The translations under genes were made by a program, and so were the position numbers. A stretch of 64,000 nucleotides of DNA from Podocnemis expansa (lineage: Eukaryota; Chordata; Testudines; Podocnemididae): assembly GCA_007922195.1 (NCBI GenBank), contig ML681990.1, positions 37,709,557-37,773,556 on the forward strand, read 5' to 3'. This document shows positions 25,561 to 36,870 of the stretch, piece by piece. Numbering within the stretch: the stretch's first letter is position 1; the number at the start of each line of letters is the position of its first letter. The notes beneath the pieces are model-generated. The model did not search any database. It worked only from the letters and a program-made list of their open reading frames with translations, and was not told the DNA's origin.

Positions 25561-26330
25561 CCCAAGGCAAAGACAGGAATTCAAGTAGCAGAAACAATTC
25601 TGTGGGAATGTAACCTGCAAAGGTGGGCTAGATTTAATTCATTAGTCTCTCTCCAGTGCCTAACAGAGATAAAACCCTGGAGAAAGCTGCTCGAGAGCCA
25701 GGATTGTTCTAAAGCTACTCACTACAAAGACTATTCAGAGTTCCCATCCCACAACAAAATACTACTAAGAACAAACAGAACAATAGACTTTATTAACTAA
25801 CTTAACAAACTGTATCCTAAGAAACCAAAATGAATGTAAAGAAAACAGTAAGAAACCCCAGAGTCCCAAAGTTCGGATGGAGTCATTCTTATTTCAGTTG
25901 TATTCTTTAAGTCCTTGAGGCATGAATGCCAGACAGAAGCAATCCTCATCTTCTCTGGCTACAGAAATCTTCAACTGGAATCCACACAGTCCTTTCTTCT
26001 CTTCAACCAGCACCACACAGCCAGGTTACTGCTCAACCAGCTCTCAGTCTTACAACAGAAAATAGTCCAAAGCAGGGAGAAAACATCCTGCAGTCCACTC
26101 CTGGCTCAGCTTTATTCACTGTCACAGAGCACACGGACACTGAAGCTCTCTGTGGTTGCTCCTCTCTGGGCTGCTCCTCTCAGGCTTCTCCCAGGTATCT
26201 GACTCCATCAACAATAGAAACTTATAGAGCATGCTCAAAGTGCTACCACACCCTATTACCAGAAAGTTCTGGTTTCTGGACAGCTAAATCTGCCCAGCAA
26301 CATAACCCAGCCTGAACACTTCTCAAAAAG
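25561..26330. mobile_element. Unclassified insertion splitting the Gypsy gag remnant
   Basis: About 0.75 kb separates two halves of the gag similarity. It starts near 'tgtgggaatgtaacctgc' (about 25599) and ends near 'cccagcctgaaca' (about 26317). TG...CA limits and its length would suit a solo LTR, but no clear target duplication was read. The 129-codon ORF at 25926-26315 is not recognised. Confidence 0.35.
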
Positions 26331-26620
26331 ATGGCATATGGGTTACATGAACAATTAACTCAGATGCTCTCCACCCAGAGGAGGGATTGGGTCTTATGCC
26401 ACCAGCCCAAGACAATGGCTGAAGTGATCTGGTTAATGGAGAACTGCATGGCAGCTAGAACAAATGAAACAGCATCCAGAAAGAGGTCACTTGGAACTAA
26501 GGAGTTGCCTCTGGATAATAAGAAACCTGGCGAGGTGAGTCCACATCCTGAAAAATCCCACCTGGGTTGTCCCTTGCCAAGTTTTTGGAGGCCTGGGAAA
26601 TTGCAGGGCTAAGGCATCAC
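26331..26620 (+). pseudogene. Gypsy SCAN-like gag remnant, second half
   Basis: The open frame 26331-26612 carries LHEQLTQMLSTQRRDWVLC followed by PKTMAEVIWLMENCMAA. This matches the second half of a SCAN-like gag domain (EQF...LP...WV..H.P.T...AV.LME pattern). It continues the fragment that stops near 25560. Confidence 0.6.
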
Positions 26621-26804
26621 ATCACATGTGTGAGGGGTGGCACACAACTGCTGGGAATCTGCAAACCACAAGGAGGAGCCATCTACAGGAAGTGGTTACA
26701 CCAAATTTAGAATGAACTGAGCAGATGAAATCACAAGGCCTTTCACTAAGCAAATGGTGTATGATCATACAGATACTAAGTTTATGATACAAATAATACT
26801 TTGA

Positions 26805-26958
26805 TAAAACAAACAAGGAGTCTGGTAGCATTTTTAAAGACTAACACTTTTATTTTTTTATTTATTATAGATAAATAAATGTGTTAGCCTTTAAAAGTGC
26901 CATGAGACTCCTTGTTTGTTTTGCTGAACAAGACTAACACAGCTACCCACGCCACTCC
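26805..26958. mobile_element. tRNA-derived SINE, inverted pair around an AT-rich spacer
   Basis: A short plus piece (aaacaaacaaggagtctggt ... aaagactaacac, about 26808-26848) is followed by an AT-rich spacer and a minus copy (gtgttagcctttaaaagtgc ... gactaacacagctaccc). The two arms are close to complementary. Confidence 0.85.
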
Positions 26959-27380
26959 CACCCCCCACCCCCCCTGGGAACAATACTTTGGTGATTTCTG
27001 GTATCTTTTCAGCTACTTCAAAAAAGTCCAACAGTGGAAACGTAATTGGATTGTAAATGCCTATAGTGTTTGTGTTAATTAAACTTTTATTGACGTTGTT
27101 TAGCTTTTTTAAGGCCAAATCCAATAATCTTTTTATGAAAAGTTCAATTATCTTCAATTTTGAATGAACATGGCATCCTGCAGTAGGTAGCATGACGCAT
27201 TTCAATGTACAATAGTACATCACTTATGCAGTGCCAATAATAAAAACATTCAAAATGATTAGAAGTTAAAAAATGACTTCATAGGGTTAGCATTTGCCAA
27301 ATCAAAATGCTAGCCTTTCTGTTCTCAGCTAAGTGCTTAAGCAAGTAGCCTTCTCTCAGCTCTCCAATCATCTCTCCCAC

Positions 27381-27693
27381 CAGGGGCGTTGCTGCCCTGA
27401 AGAAAGGGTTGGGGCTTGCAAGCCCCCTGCCTGCAGCCCCACCCTGTGGCTCAGTCTAGCCCCTGTGCCCAATCCTGGAGCCAGATTTGGCTCCTACCAC
27501 CAGCAGCCTGGCCCGGATCCAGCCTCTGCTGCTGCCGGCCAGTGGTGGGTAACCCAGGACTGATCTGGCCCCAGCTGCTGATGGCCAGCAGTAGTTGGCC
27601 TGGGCCTGGATCCAGCCCCTGCTGCTGCCGAGGCAGGGCCAGATACATGGGATGGGCTACAGCCCCTTAGGCCCAGCAGTAGCGACACTCCTG
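27381..27693. mobile_element. hAT non-autonomous element with GC-rich tandem core, perfect TSD
   Basis: The ends are CAGGGGCGTTGCT and AGCGACACTCCTG. A perfect 8-bp duplication TCTCCCAC is at 27373-27380 and 27694-27701. The core contains two imperfect copies of 'ccggatccagcc..tgctgctgccg'. ORFs on both strands are compositional. Confidence 0.93.
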
Positions 27694-27701
27694 TCTCCCA
27701 C

Positions 27702-28935
27702 AGCATCTTCAGCCAGTTTGATTATGGTTTTCATGGTGGTGGTACTATGAACCTAATCTACCTGTACTGTTAACATGTGTTGGTGACAGATATGGTTATA
27801 CTGAGAAAACACTAAATATATGGTGCTGTCTGTGAGAGAAATGTGGTCTGAGTGCAGGTTCTGGAGCTAGGGACTACTGAGTTCTAAGTCCACTTTTGCC
27901 ATTTACTCCTTTTGTCTTGGGCAAGTAGTGTTGCTTCTCTGGTGCATCCGTGTCTCCCTCTATAAATTAGGTAAGCATACTTGCCACCAGTCCATCACAA
28001 GGAGGATAAATTGATGGTTTCTAAAATGCATCACATACAAGTATTAAAAAAAATACAGAAGTAATAACCCACACTTACAGAAAAATCCCAAGGCAGTAGT
28101 AATTTTACTTGTATTCATAAAAGCCCAGCACATTTCAGTGGAGAGGTTTTAGCCCAGCCTGGGTATTACCATTGTCTACACAAAGGATTTTACCACCCCC
28201 TTCAAAAGGAAATACTAATTAGTCTGAGAGTGAGACATGCTAACCTCTTTAGTCTTCATGGTGTCTCTATAGTAGGCATATGCCTAGAATGCTTCAGACT
28301 TTGAACATGGGAGTCTCCTACCTTACACCCAACTGCCTTGCTAACTAACCATAGGGAGAGGGACTACAATCAGTGTGATTATGGTTCTGTGTCTTTAATG
28401 CATTTACATCCAAAGATGCATCTTGTGCATATTGTTTGTTTTGTGCAGCAGCTAGCATAAGGTGGTCCTGGTCCATGGCTGTGCATCCAAGCACTACGGT
28501 AATACAACAACAACAACAAATACTAAAAATCTGTGTAGGTACTTTTTACTTATTGGTAGAGATATAATTTCATTGCAGTGCAAAGCCTCTCTCTCTCTCT
28601 CTCGCTCTCGCTCCCCCTGTGAGGAAAAGGAAAGCAGGATGACATGTACTGACTCTGAGAACACAAAGAACAGTGAGAGGAGGCCAAGCCAAAAACATAA
28701 CACTGACTCTTTAGGAACTTGTCTAGTCACATAAGCCATCCTGGAAGCATTAATGACAACTCACTAGCAACTGTGATCCTGGCCCTTCTCAACGGATGAA
28801 GATCAAAAACATCTGGCAGCCTTCCTAACCAAGAATGTAGACATCACCTTGGAAGAGAAGAACCTGCCATCACCCAAGAGCTCACCATTGTCCGACCAAT
28901 GCTGAAGAAATTATCACTCAGCGTTTGCAATCTTA
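27702..28935. other. Mostly unique DNA; last 200 bp may be LINE remnant
   Basis: No gene. From about 28750 the text (LINE-like 'ccatcacccaagagctcacc', 'gtccgaccaatgctgaag') may be the upstream piece of the RT remnant that continues after the CR1 at 29640. Confidence 0.4.
28587..28612. repeat. (CT)n microsatellite
   Basis: An interrupted CT dinucleotide run with CG variants, on unique flanking sequence. A short CAA-rich run lies upstream at about 28503-28520. Confidence 0.9.
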
Positions 28936-29634
28936 AGTAGCAGCAGTGTAGAAAAGGACCTGGGGGTCATGGTGGATGGGAAGCTGGATATGAGTCAGCA
29001 GCGTGCTCTTGCTGCCAAAAAGGCCAATGGCAGACTGGGCTGCATCAAATGAAGTATTACCAGCAGATCAGGGGATGTGATCATTCCCCTCTATTCTGCA
29101 CTGGTGAGGCCACATCTAGAATACTGTGTTCAGTTTTGGGCACCCCACTACAAAAAGGACAGGGACATGCTAGAGAAAGGCCAGTGGAGGGCAACCAAAT
29201 TGATCAAAGGGCTGGAGCACAAGTGCTATGAGGAAAGACTGAAAGCATTAGGCTTATTTAGTCTGCAGAAGAGAAGATTGAGGGGGGGATTTGATAGCAA
29301 CCTTCAACTACTTGAAGGGATGCTCCAAGGAAGATGGAGCTCAACTGTTCTCGGTAGTAACAGAGGACAAGAACGAGGAGCAATGGTCTCAAGCTGCGGT
29401 TAGGGAGGTCGAGGCTGGATATTAGAAAAAACTTTTTTACTAGGCGAGTGGTGAAGCCTTGGAATGAGCTGCCTAGGGAGGTGGTGGAGTCTCCATCTTT
29501 GGAGGTGTTTAAGGCCCAACTGGACAAAACCATGACTGGGATGGTTTAGTGGGCGTGGTCCTGCTTCTGGCAGGGGGTTGGACTAGATGACCTATGAGGT
29601 CCCTTCCAACCCTATGTTTCTATGATTCTATGAT
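28936..29634 (+). mobile_element. CR1 LINE, 3' end with ORF2 C-terminal remnant
   Basis: 5'-truncated copy. The ORF2 3' region is recognisable: '[19 protein letters not shown]' at about 29089, then '[20 protein letters not shown]' at about 29229. The 3' UTR 'gttggactagatgacc' runs into the terminal ATTCTATGA repeats. Frameshifts and stops make it inactive. Confidence 0.93.
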
Positions 29635-29639
29635 CTTGC

Positions 29640-30510
29640 AGATTTCACTCACACTCAATATCAAACCTCTGCTCCCTAGCTGAGCTGTTCAAGAAGATAG
29701 TTAATGGCCTCTGGTGTCAGCTGCCAGTCTCCCAGGGCCTCTTCAGTCAGGTGTTAAGCCTCTAGCATTTTAACTGAGCAGTTGCTGCTATGCTGGATAA
29801 CCTCTAGCCTGGTGGTTTTCAAAAGTTTTGTCTTGGGCCCCAGTTGAAAAAAAATCATGTATACCTGTGACCCAACAATTACATATTTGAGCAATGCACT
29901 CCAGTGTTTTGGTGGCAGCAGGAGGATGTGCTGTAACCCAGTATCTGAGGGTCCATGACCCAGTACTGGGTCCCAACCCTAAGTTTGAAGACCACTGCTT
30001 TAGCCTATAGACAAATATTCCATGTTCATGCTGCTTGATCTCTTCATAACATTCTTTGAAATCAGTCACTGATTGCTCTTGGCCTACTAGCAAGAGGCTC
30101 CAGGCCTGAGCAAATGAAATGGCTTGAGTCCAGATCCAGAAGGTTGTATTAGATGATTGTTCCACCTTTAGAGTTGTACAAGGCTCAAACCTCTCCCCAT
30201 ATTATTCAATATCTGTGGGAAGTGAATGGAAGAAACTATAAAACAATATGAACTGTAGTGCCACCAATACATGGGCAATGCCTACTCTACATTTCATCTA
30301 CATTGAACATAGATTGCACCATCTCCCAGCTTTCTTGATGCCTGCCTGATATTCATTTACGAATGAAAGGCAGCTGGCTGAATCTGTAGCTAGGCAAGAC
30401 TTCTGAATGTGGCCCAAATACTGTATCTGACATATTGAATGTTGTGTGATTAAACCAAAGCCCCCCCTCCACTCTCTTGGCAACACTTATTTTAAAATAT
30501 CATGTGAAAT
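29640..30510 (+). pseudogene. Old L2/Jockey-like LINE reverse transcriptase remnant
   Basis: Around 30174-30215 the frame reads VVQGSNLSP, close to the RT motif GVPQGSxLSP. At 30264-30285 'caccaatac.atgggcaatgcc' aligns in DNA with the usual HQYADDTQ coding text, with the catalytic aspartates lost. 'LLDLF' near 30030 fits the LLDLSAAFD motif. The frame is broken throughout, and a hAT sits inside at 29810-29997. The sequence just before the CR1 (about 28750-28935) may be an earlier part of the same LINE. Confidence 0.5.
29810..29997. mobile_element. hAT-like MITE, TGGTGGTTTTCAAA ends, inside LINE remnant
   Basis: The left end TGGTGGTTTTCAAA and right end TTTGAAGACCACTG are inverted repeats. 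The flanks ctctagcc/ctttagcc match 7 of 8. Interior words (tacatatttgagcaatgc, gacccagtactgggtccc) recur inverted at 39520-39712. Confidence 0.88.
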
Positions 30511-30599
30511 GCCTGGTGACATTTTGAACTTTGAAACAAAATCTTTAGGTTGTAAATCTAACAAACTCTAATCATATCACCAGTGTGTTGAGCCCAAAA

Positions 30600-31325
30600 G
30601 ATCTGGGCTTGGGCTCAAGGACGGTCCAACCTTTTCAGTGCTATGGGCTCAGTTCTAGCTTTGGGGCCTCTCCAGCGGCCACATACAGAAATAAATTTCC
30701 ATATTGTAGAATCAGATTTGGTTTTTGTTAGGATTTAGAAGCATTTAGTCATTAAGGGATTGATAGTGTGAAAAAGCAATAACATTAAATCCAAATACGC
30801 AAGTAGCAGAACCCTGAAGAAAAGGGTGGTTTTTTTTTCATTAGAGTCCCAATGTGGACATCAATATTTGTGATAGCAAATTGGAAACAGTAGAGAAGGG
30901 TGTCACTTTCAGGCATACCATGCAGCGCCATTGTCCATTACACTCAGTGAACAAGTAATCTTCTTCCCACATAGTTTTAAATGTTCTCTTCTCTTCATCA
31001 GCTTTCCTTTTCTTAATTTGAGCCATTGCAGTTACTTGCGCCCTATTGTATCAGGCTGTAACATGCAGTGTTTAACATCCCATGAAGCACAAGCCACAAT
31101 AAACATAATACCTAGATGGTCTAACTGCAGAAATACAGTTGGGCAACTTTCCTCCCAACTCAGGGAGGAGAATCTCTCAGTAGCCTTTGCCTCACAGCTG
31201 CCACAGAAAGTGGGAGCACAAGGGGCCCATGGGGCTGCACACATCTGAAAATCATTCAGGAGCTGGACAGAATCATCCTGTAGGTTTTATCTGGCCTTCA
31301 GGCTGCAGCTGGTCCACCAGTATCT
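30600..31325 (-). mobile_element. hAT element remnant around a BED-type transposase fragment
   Basis: The left text 'ggtccaaccttttcagt' (about 30622) and right text 'ctgcagctggtccaccag' (about 31303-31320) resemble degraded hAT termini. No 8-bp duplication could be matched. It contains the transposase fragment at 30841-31026. Confidence 0.4.
30841..31026 (-). pseudogene. hAT (Charlie/ZBED-like) transposase N-terminus, BED finger fragment
   Basis: The ATG at 31026 opens MAQIKKRKADEEKRTFKTMW, then WRCMVCLK with the Cys pair C35/C38. The pattern KKRK..(E/D)..RTF...W..DY.F....G...C.VC matches the N-terminus of hAT-Charlie transposases and domesticated relatives such as GTF2IRD2 and SCAND3. The frame ends after 61 residues, before the second metal pair (HxxxxH), and no catalytic domain was seen. 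It is a dead fragment. Confidence 0.5.
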
Positions 31326-31898
31326 CATGCAGTCAGTTCACTGTTCTAATTATCTTTTTACATCACGTAGTGTTGGATCACAATAGAACAGAAAATGAAG
31401 TTTGACTTTAGAGTCAGAAGAATGAAGTATCACCACCAGTCAGACTTCTTAGTGCAAGCTGCAGGTAGTCCTCAGATTTAGTTTTTATGGCCAGATTGTG
31501 AGTTGAACTCAGTGTTGATCTGTAAAATGGTGTGAGTTGCATCCCATCACAGTAATTTAGAGTGCTTCATGCTCAAACTCCCTTAGAGCTACTTAACACC
31601 CACCAGTGAATAACAAATAAGCAACAAGAAGCCAGAAGAAGATGGAAATTAATATATATGCCAACTAACATCGTTAATTTATATCATCTTCCACTCTTTT
31701 GTGTGTAAATGACACATCAGTAGAGTGGGTGTACATGGCTCTAAGGCTATCTGAGTGTGAAAGTCTGCACACCAAGGATGACACTGATAGTAAGACTATT
31801 TAATAGCAAAAGGTAGTTCAAGTACCGTTTAAAATAATAGTTTGTCTTGTTACTTACATTTAAGGTGAATTATAGGGACAGCAGGTATCAATCCCTAT

Positions 31899-33014
31899 GG
31901 CTATGTCTACACTGGCAAAGTCATTTTGAAATAGCTATTTCAAAATAACTTTGCCTTGAAATAATAATTTTGAAAAAGTGAGTCTTCACAAGACTCCTTT
32001 TTTGAAATAAAGAAGGAATTAGTATTTCCAGTTAAAGAGTCTGGGGAGAGATGCCCCCTCTGGGGCTGCCAGGAAGCCCTGGAGGGGCTGTGGTGAGGCT
32101 GTGCTCCAGTGGGGGGCATCCAGGAACTCCAGCGGACCTCTGCTCCTGGCGGGGGCCAGCCAGGAACTTGGCTGGGGATGCGCTCCCTGCCGGGGCAGCC
32201 AGGGAACCCTGGCAGGGCTGTGGTCCCCACCAAGGAACCCCAGGTGGGTCCACGGTCCCCACTGTGCAGCCAGGGAACTAGGGGTGCCTTCCTTCACCCC
32301 CCAGCCTGCTGATCTTCCCCCCGCCTCCATCTTAAGAATGGGGGGGCCTATCAGGGGGCTAGGAGCCCGATTGGGCTCAGAGCTGCTTGTGGCGCCCGGC
32401 AAGCCACTCCCAGCCTGGTCCATGAAATTGACCAGGCTAGCAGCTGCTTGCTGAGTGGTGCAAGCAGCTCCGAGCCCGATCAAGTTCCTAGCCCCCTGCT
32501 AAACCCCCCCCCTTCTGAACAGGGAGGCTGGGGGGCAGATCAGCAGGTGGGGGTGGGAAGCGGCACCCCCGGTCCCCCGGCTGCACAGCAGGGAGCACGG
32601 ACCTACTCAAGGTTCTGTGGCAGGGAGTGCAGCCCCCACTGGGATTCTCTGGCTGCCTCCGTGGGGAACACAGCCCACCAGGGTTCATGGCTCTGTCCCC
32701 AGCCCGGAGCACAGCCCTCTAGGGGTTCCCTCGCTGCCCCTCCAGGGGACTCTGTCACCAAAACAAAGCCCAGGCTGGTAATTATTTTGAAAAAGCCAAT
32801 TCTGCGTCTTGGAATGGCTTTTTTTGAAATAACTATTTCAAAAGATTTGCTCTTTCGAAATAAACGCAGGTTTAATGATTTCAAAAAAGCGCTTAGTTTT
32901 TTTTAAATACACACCTGGTTTATTTCAAAAAAGCAAACGCCTGCCAGGACATGGAAAAGTTTTTTCGAAATAAGCCGTCTTATTCTGAAAAAACTTTCCA
33001 GTGTAGACGTAGCT
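31899..33014. mobile_element. TTCGAA-palindrome MITE with 0.75-kb GC-rich core, copy M4
   Basis: The ends are GGCTATGTCTACACTGG and CCAGTGTAGACGTAGCT; the 3-bp flank TAT is on both sides (31896-31898, 33015-33017). TTTTGAAATA/TTTCAAAATA palindromes occupy only the outer ~120-250 bp. Between about 32040 and 32780 lies a GC-rich core with degenerate tandem repeats of 'ccagggaac' type, lacking coding signals although it gives ORFs up to 154 codons. Confidence 0.92.
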
Positions 33015-33017
33015 TAT

Positions 33018-36000
33018 CTATTTAGAGTGTGGAATGCTTTTCATTATAAAAAAGGCTTGTGATCTTCTTTAAGAGGCCCTAAAGCCTCCACAGTCTTGCT
33101 GCAGATCTTTGTAATTCATCATGGGGAAGCCCTCTGATTAGAGAAGTGCTTTTTATTTGTCCCATTAAATTCCCTTCAAGTTAAGCAGAGTTTTTAGAGT
33201 GTTTAAAAATTACTTCTCTTCTCTCTCTGGGATTCATCAGGAAAAAGTTGGCAACCCACCAAAACAACTGGACACAAGCATTCTAAAATGCCAAACAGGA
33301 CTACTCTTTTGAGACACTGCATGAATCAGGAGTTCTCCCAATTTTACAGGAGTGGATCAAAGGAAGAATAATCTCCACCCCTCCCAGAGTCAGCATATAG
33401 CCCTGCTATGCTAAACTCTCTCCACCCTGACCCTGAATAACAGCCTTCTCCTGCTGCCAGCTAATGTAATTGGTTCAGTCACTGAAGTGCCAGAATTCTG
33501 TACTAGAGGTTCAGGGTTTGAGCCAAATGATAATACACGATGAAGGAATTGTTGCAGTTGCACATCATGGATTGTTTTAAAATCTTTTTTTCCTTTAAAA
33601 AGAAAAACTAATTACATTAAAAAACATTTGCTTGCAAAGTCAAACCGTAAAAGTTTGAAAATGTCAGATTTACAGTCGCTTGTGCAACCTTAATTCTTCT
33701 GCTTCATGCATATATGCTTTATGATAGTCTCTTCATATAGTTGTATACTATTTCTCCATGGGAACCTTGCCTCATTCAGTGCTCAGGATAGACAGAAGTC
33801 AGATCTGCATTAAGACATAGAATTAAGGCTGTATGTGCAGCCATAAATCTGCTGTTTCCTAATTTTCAAGTGCTTGACTTTGCAACCTACCGGTAATTTT
33901 TTTAACGTAAATATGTGGGTGCATGTCAGAGAGGGGTGGGGAAGAGGTGACGAGGGAGAGATTTCTTTCTTTGTCAGTGACCGGTAGCTAGTAAGCACCA
34001 CAATTCAAGGTTTAAATGCAGGTCCACCAGGGTTGATTCTGTAATTCTTTCTGAAAAGACAGAACTCTCCATGCCAAGTGTAGGTATGGGACTATAAAAG
34101 CTCCTAAACATAATTTGCCCTGCAATCCCACTAACACATAGTTAGCTGCTGAACTTAAGGAATGTCAGTACTGCACAGCTAGTTTGGAATGACATTTTCT
34201 CTCTGGTTTCACATGCTGTCTTCAATAAGTCTCTCTAATACTGTCTCTCTGAGTTTACATGCTGCTGCTAGGCTTCTATCCAGGCTACACCCTTACAGGG
34301 GCAGCTCCATGTTAATTAACTCTGCATGAAAGCTCAAAATGTAATGGGATGTAAACAAATTATATCTATATAGATAGATTTGAGAGCAAGTCTATTTAGT
34401 ATCAGGCACGTTCAGAATCTGTGAAACAATATTTCACAATCAAGTCCCTGGGAATGTAACCAGGAGCTTTCAGCAGTCCTCATACAGATATTCAGATAAT
34501 ATGTGAGCGGGTAGAACGGGGATTAACCCGTAGATGATTTATGACATCTCCCAAACTTCATTTTCATATTTTAATGGTTGGAAATTTTCAGGTCCCCCAG
34601 CCTCCTGCTGCTCACAGTGGGGTCTGTGTGCAGTCACAACCATGAAGAATGTTTTGCAAGGGAACTGGAAGCCATAAGGCATCCATCTGCCTGGGCATTT
34701 TGTTTGTGTTCAGGTGAACAGAGTATTTCATAAAGGGGTTAAAAGACATTGCTGAATCCTCAAAACCATCCCTAGGTAGGAAAACTGCACGTGTGTTACA
34801 CAGAAGGGTTCTAAGACAGGAGATGAAACCATTTACTGACTAGCCAGAGAGGAAGTCATTGCAAGAGCCATGAATAAAATAGAGGAGTGCCTTGCTCCTG
34901 GAAGGCCATAATAATGGATCTAATGATAGCCCCTCCTTATGGACAGAGGTCACTGTGACAAATCAGGTGGTGAATGAATTCAGCTGCCCACAGTTGACTA
35001 GGACAGCTTGCAGCAGAACAAATATCATCTTCATTAGCCTGGGTGATCTTGCACACATAACTATGGCCTTGTCTGAGATCCTGATTCCAAAGGCCAGCTC
35101 AGGATATTTTAGGGGGGAAACAGCATCAAACCTTCAACATTACCAATTAGTGCTCACAAATATTTTTGCCAGACAAAGGGCTAGGAACCTACTGTGTTTT
35201 TTAGAGGAAGCAAGGGTATTTCCAAGTCTACTAAACTGGCTGTAGCAGGAAGCAGGGTCATGAGCTTTACGGTCCTCAAAGATTGGCTCTGGAAAATGGC
35301 AGACACCCGGCTTTCTCTCCGCATCTCTGCCTGACTACAAATAGTGTTTAAAATTGTTTGTAATGGAGTGTTCTTGTTAGTCATAGCTTCCTTTCCCTTC
35401 TGCCACATTTGTGCATGACTCAGGACCCACTTGCAAAGTATAGTCCACAGGAAAAAGCAGTAAATTTAATGGAACAGCACACCTTCACAATCATTGGTAT
35501 AGAAGAACCAATGCTCAGTTACTGGCCGTCAGAAATCACAGTGAGCGTACATTCTGGACTGGACACCTAAGACAATCCATTGCAGTCATGTTTGGTAGCC
35601 TTCCTTTGTTCCTGCATTTAGAATACTACCATTTTATGTTAAGCACTCTCCCATAATTAGGCAATACCATTTGTGATATAGGGGTAATGGGATCATTGGG
35701 AATTGCATGGTGGAAATGTGAAAAGCCCATCTACAAATGGGAAGCCCATCCCAAAGTGACAGCTCAGAGTGCAGAACATTTCTACATAACACTTTCACTT
35801 AGAGAGAATGATGCCAACAGGACAATGGCAGGATTATGCCCATTCCAGCACTTCACAGCAGCCATTTTTGATTTTCTCATAGCCTTATTGGAGGCTTTAA
35901 GAAGTTTATTTGAATTGTTCAAAATGCTTCTCTAAGCATGCATAAATAAGATGCTGCAAAAACTCTCTCCCAGCCATCATTCTGGATTTCTTCCCTAGGA

Positions 36001-36246
36001 TAAGTGATTCCCTGGTGACTTCAGTTCTAAAAGTAAGTTTCGTGAGGCTTCTTGGTGCAATGTTTGGAGAAGCAATTTGAAACTCAGTTTTAAAGCTTAA
36101 AACATGATTCTTAGATCCTTGCTCATGCCAGGTTTGCTCTAGAAACTCTCCCTAGTATAGTAATATTGGTTATGGGTGAGATTTTTCCCCCCCATAACAT
36201 TTTTTAAATAACAAAAGCGCTAGTGTAGTGAATGCAGTAATACAAG
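33018..36246. other. Unique intergenic DNA, no gene seen
   Basis: About 3.2 kb with almost no transposon debris. The longest ORF (34892-35245, plus, 117 codons from a non-ATG start) shows no motif or splice signals. TATA-type dinucleotide text lies at 34362-34380. Confidence 0.5.
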
Positions 36247-36254
36247 CATAAAAG

Positions 36255-36862
36255 TAGAGCCCTGAAGATCGGTGGGTATCCACTTCAGATCTGCAGTTGG
36301 AGTGCAGATATTTGCAGACCCATTGTTGCAGATTGGAGTGTGCATGCAGATTCTGATTTTACCTGCCCAGGGTGTGATCGATCACTGCAGCTGCTGCCAT
36401 GATGCAGGCCAGAGCGCACAGGGGAACAAAGGCAGAGTCCCAGCCAATCCCAGTTCAGCTCTGGTTGTGGTCTGCCAACCAGTCAGAGTCTCTCAGACTG
36501 ACAGTTAGTCAGTCAACAAGCTGGCCTTTTGTTGGGCTCCATTGGTCAGCATGCTGGCCTTTGATGGCTCATTCCCCACACAGGCTCCACCCACTTTTTC
36601 CTTTTCTTGTTTGTGGTTTGTGCACTGTACCATCAATCAGAGATTTCATGGGCCAAGGAAATCTCTAATTCACAGCACAGCGGCACAAACTGCAAACAAG
36701 AAAAGGAAAAAGTGGGTGGAGCCTGCATAAAAAATAAGCCTGGGTTATGGATGTGGACACATATAAAACCTGGCAAGTGGATCGTGGATTGGCTAGATAC
36801 TAACACTGAGTGGATGCAGATCAGATTTAGATCCAAATTCTTGGTATCCACACAAGGCTCTA
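36255..36862. mobile_element. hAT non-autonomous element with internal hairpin, perfect TSD
   Basis: The ends TAGAGCCCTG and AAGGCTCTA match the family at 15140-15407. A perfect 8-bp duplication CATAAAAG is at 36247-36254 and 36863-36870. The interior holds a long inverted repeat (36582-36724). Both ends carry 'gggtatcca'/'tggtatcca' text beside the TIR. Confidence 0.95.
36582..36724. repeat. Long inverted repeat (hairpin) inside the hAT at 36255
   Basis: The left arm begins AGGCTCCACCCACTTTTTCC and the right arm ends with its complement, GGAAAAAGTGGGTGGAGCCT. The arms extend through 'ttttcttgtttg' to the 'agagattt'/'aatctct' words, about 60-68 bp each, with a very short loop near 36650. Spurious ORFs on both strands mirror each other across it. 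Confidence 0.93.
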
Positions 36863-36870
36863 CATAAAAG

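Noticed and set aside
32019..32906. ORFs of 117-154 codons on both strands in the MITE core
   Set aside because: GC-rich tandem repeats open several frames at once; no motif, and the region lies within a MITE.
34892..35245. A 117-codon plus ORF in unique DNA
   Set aside because: No ATG at its 5' end, no splice consensus, and no recognisable domain.
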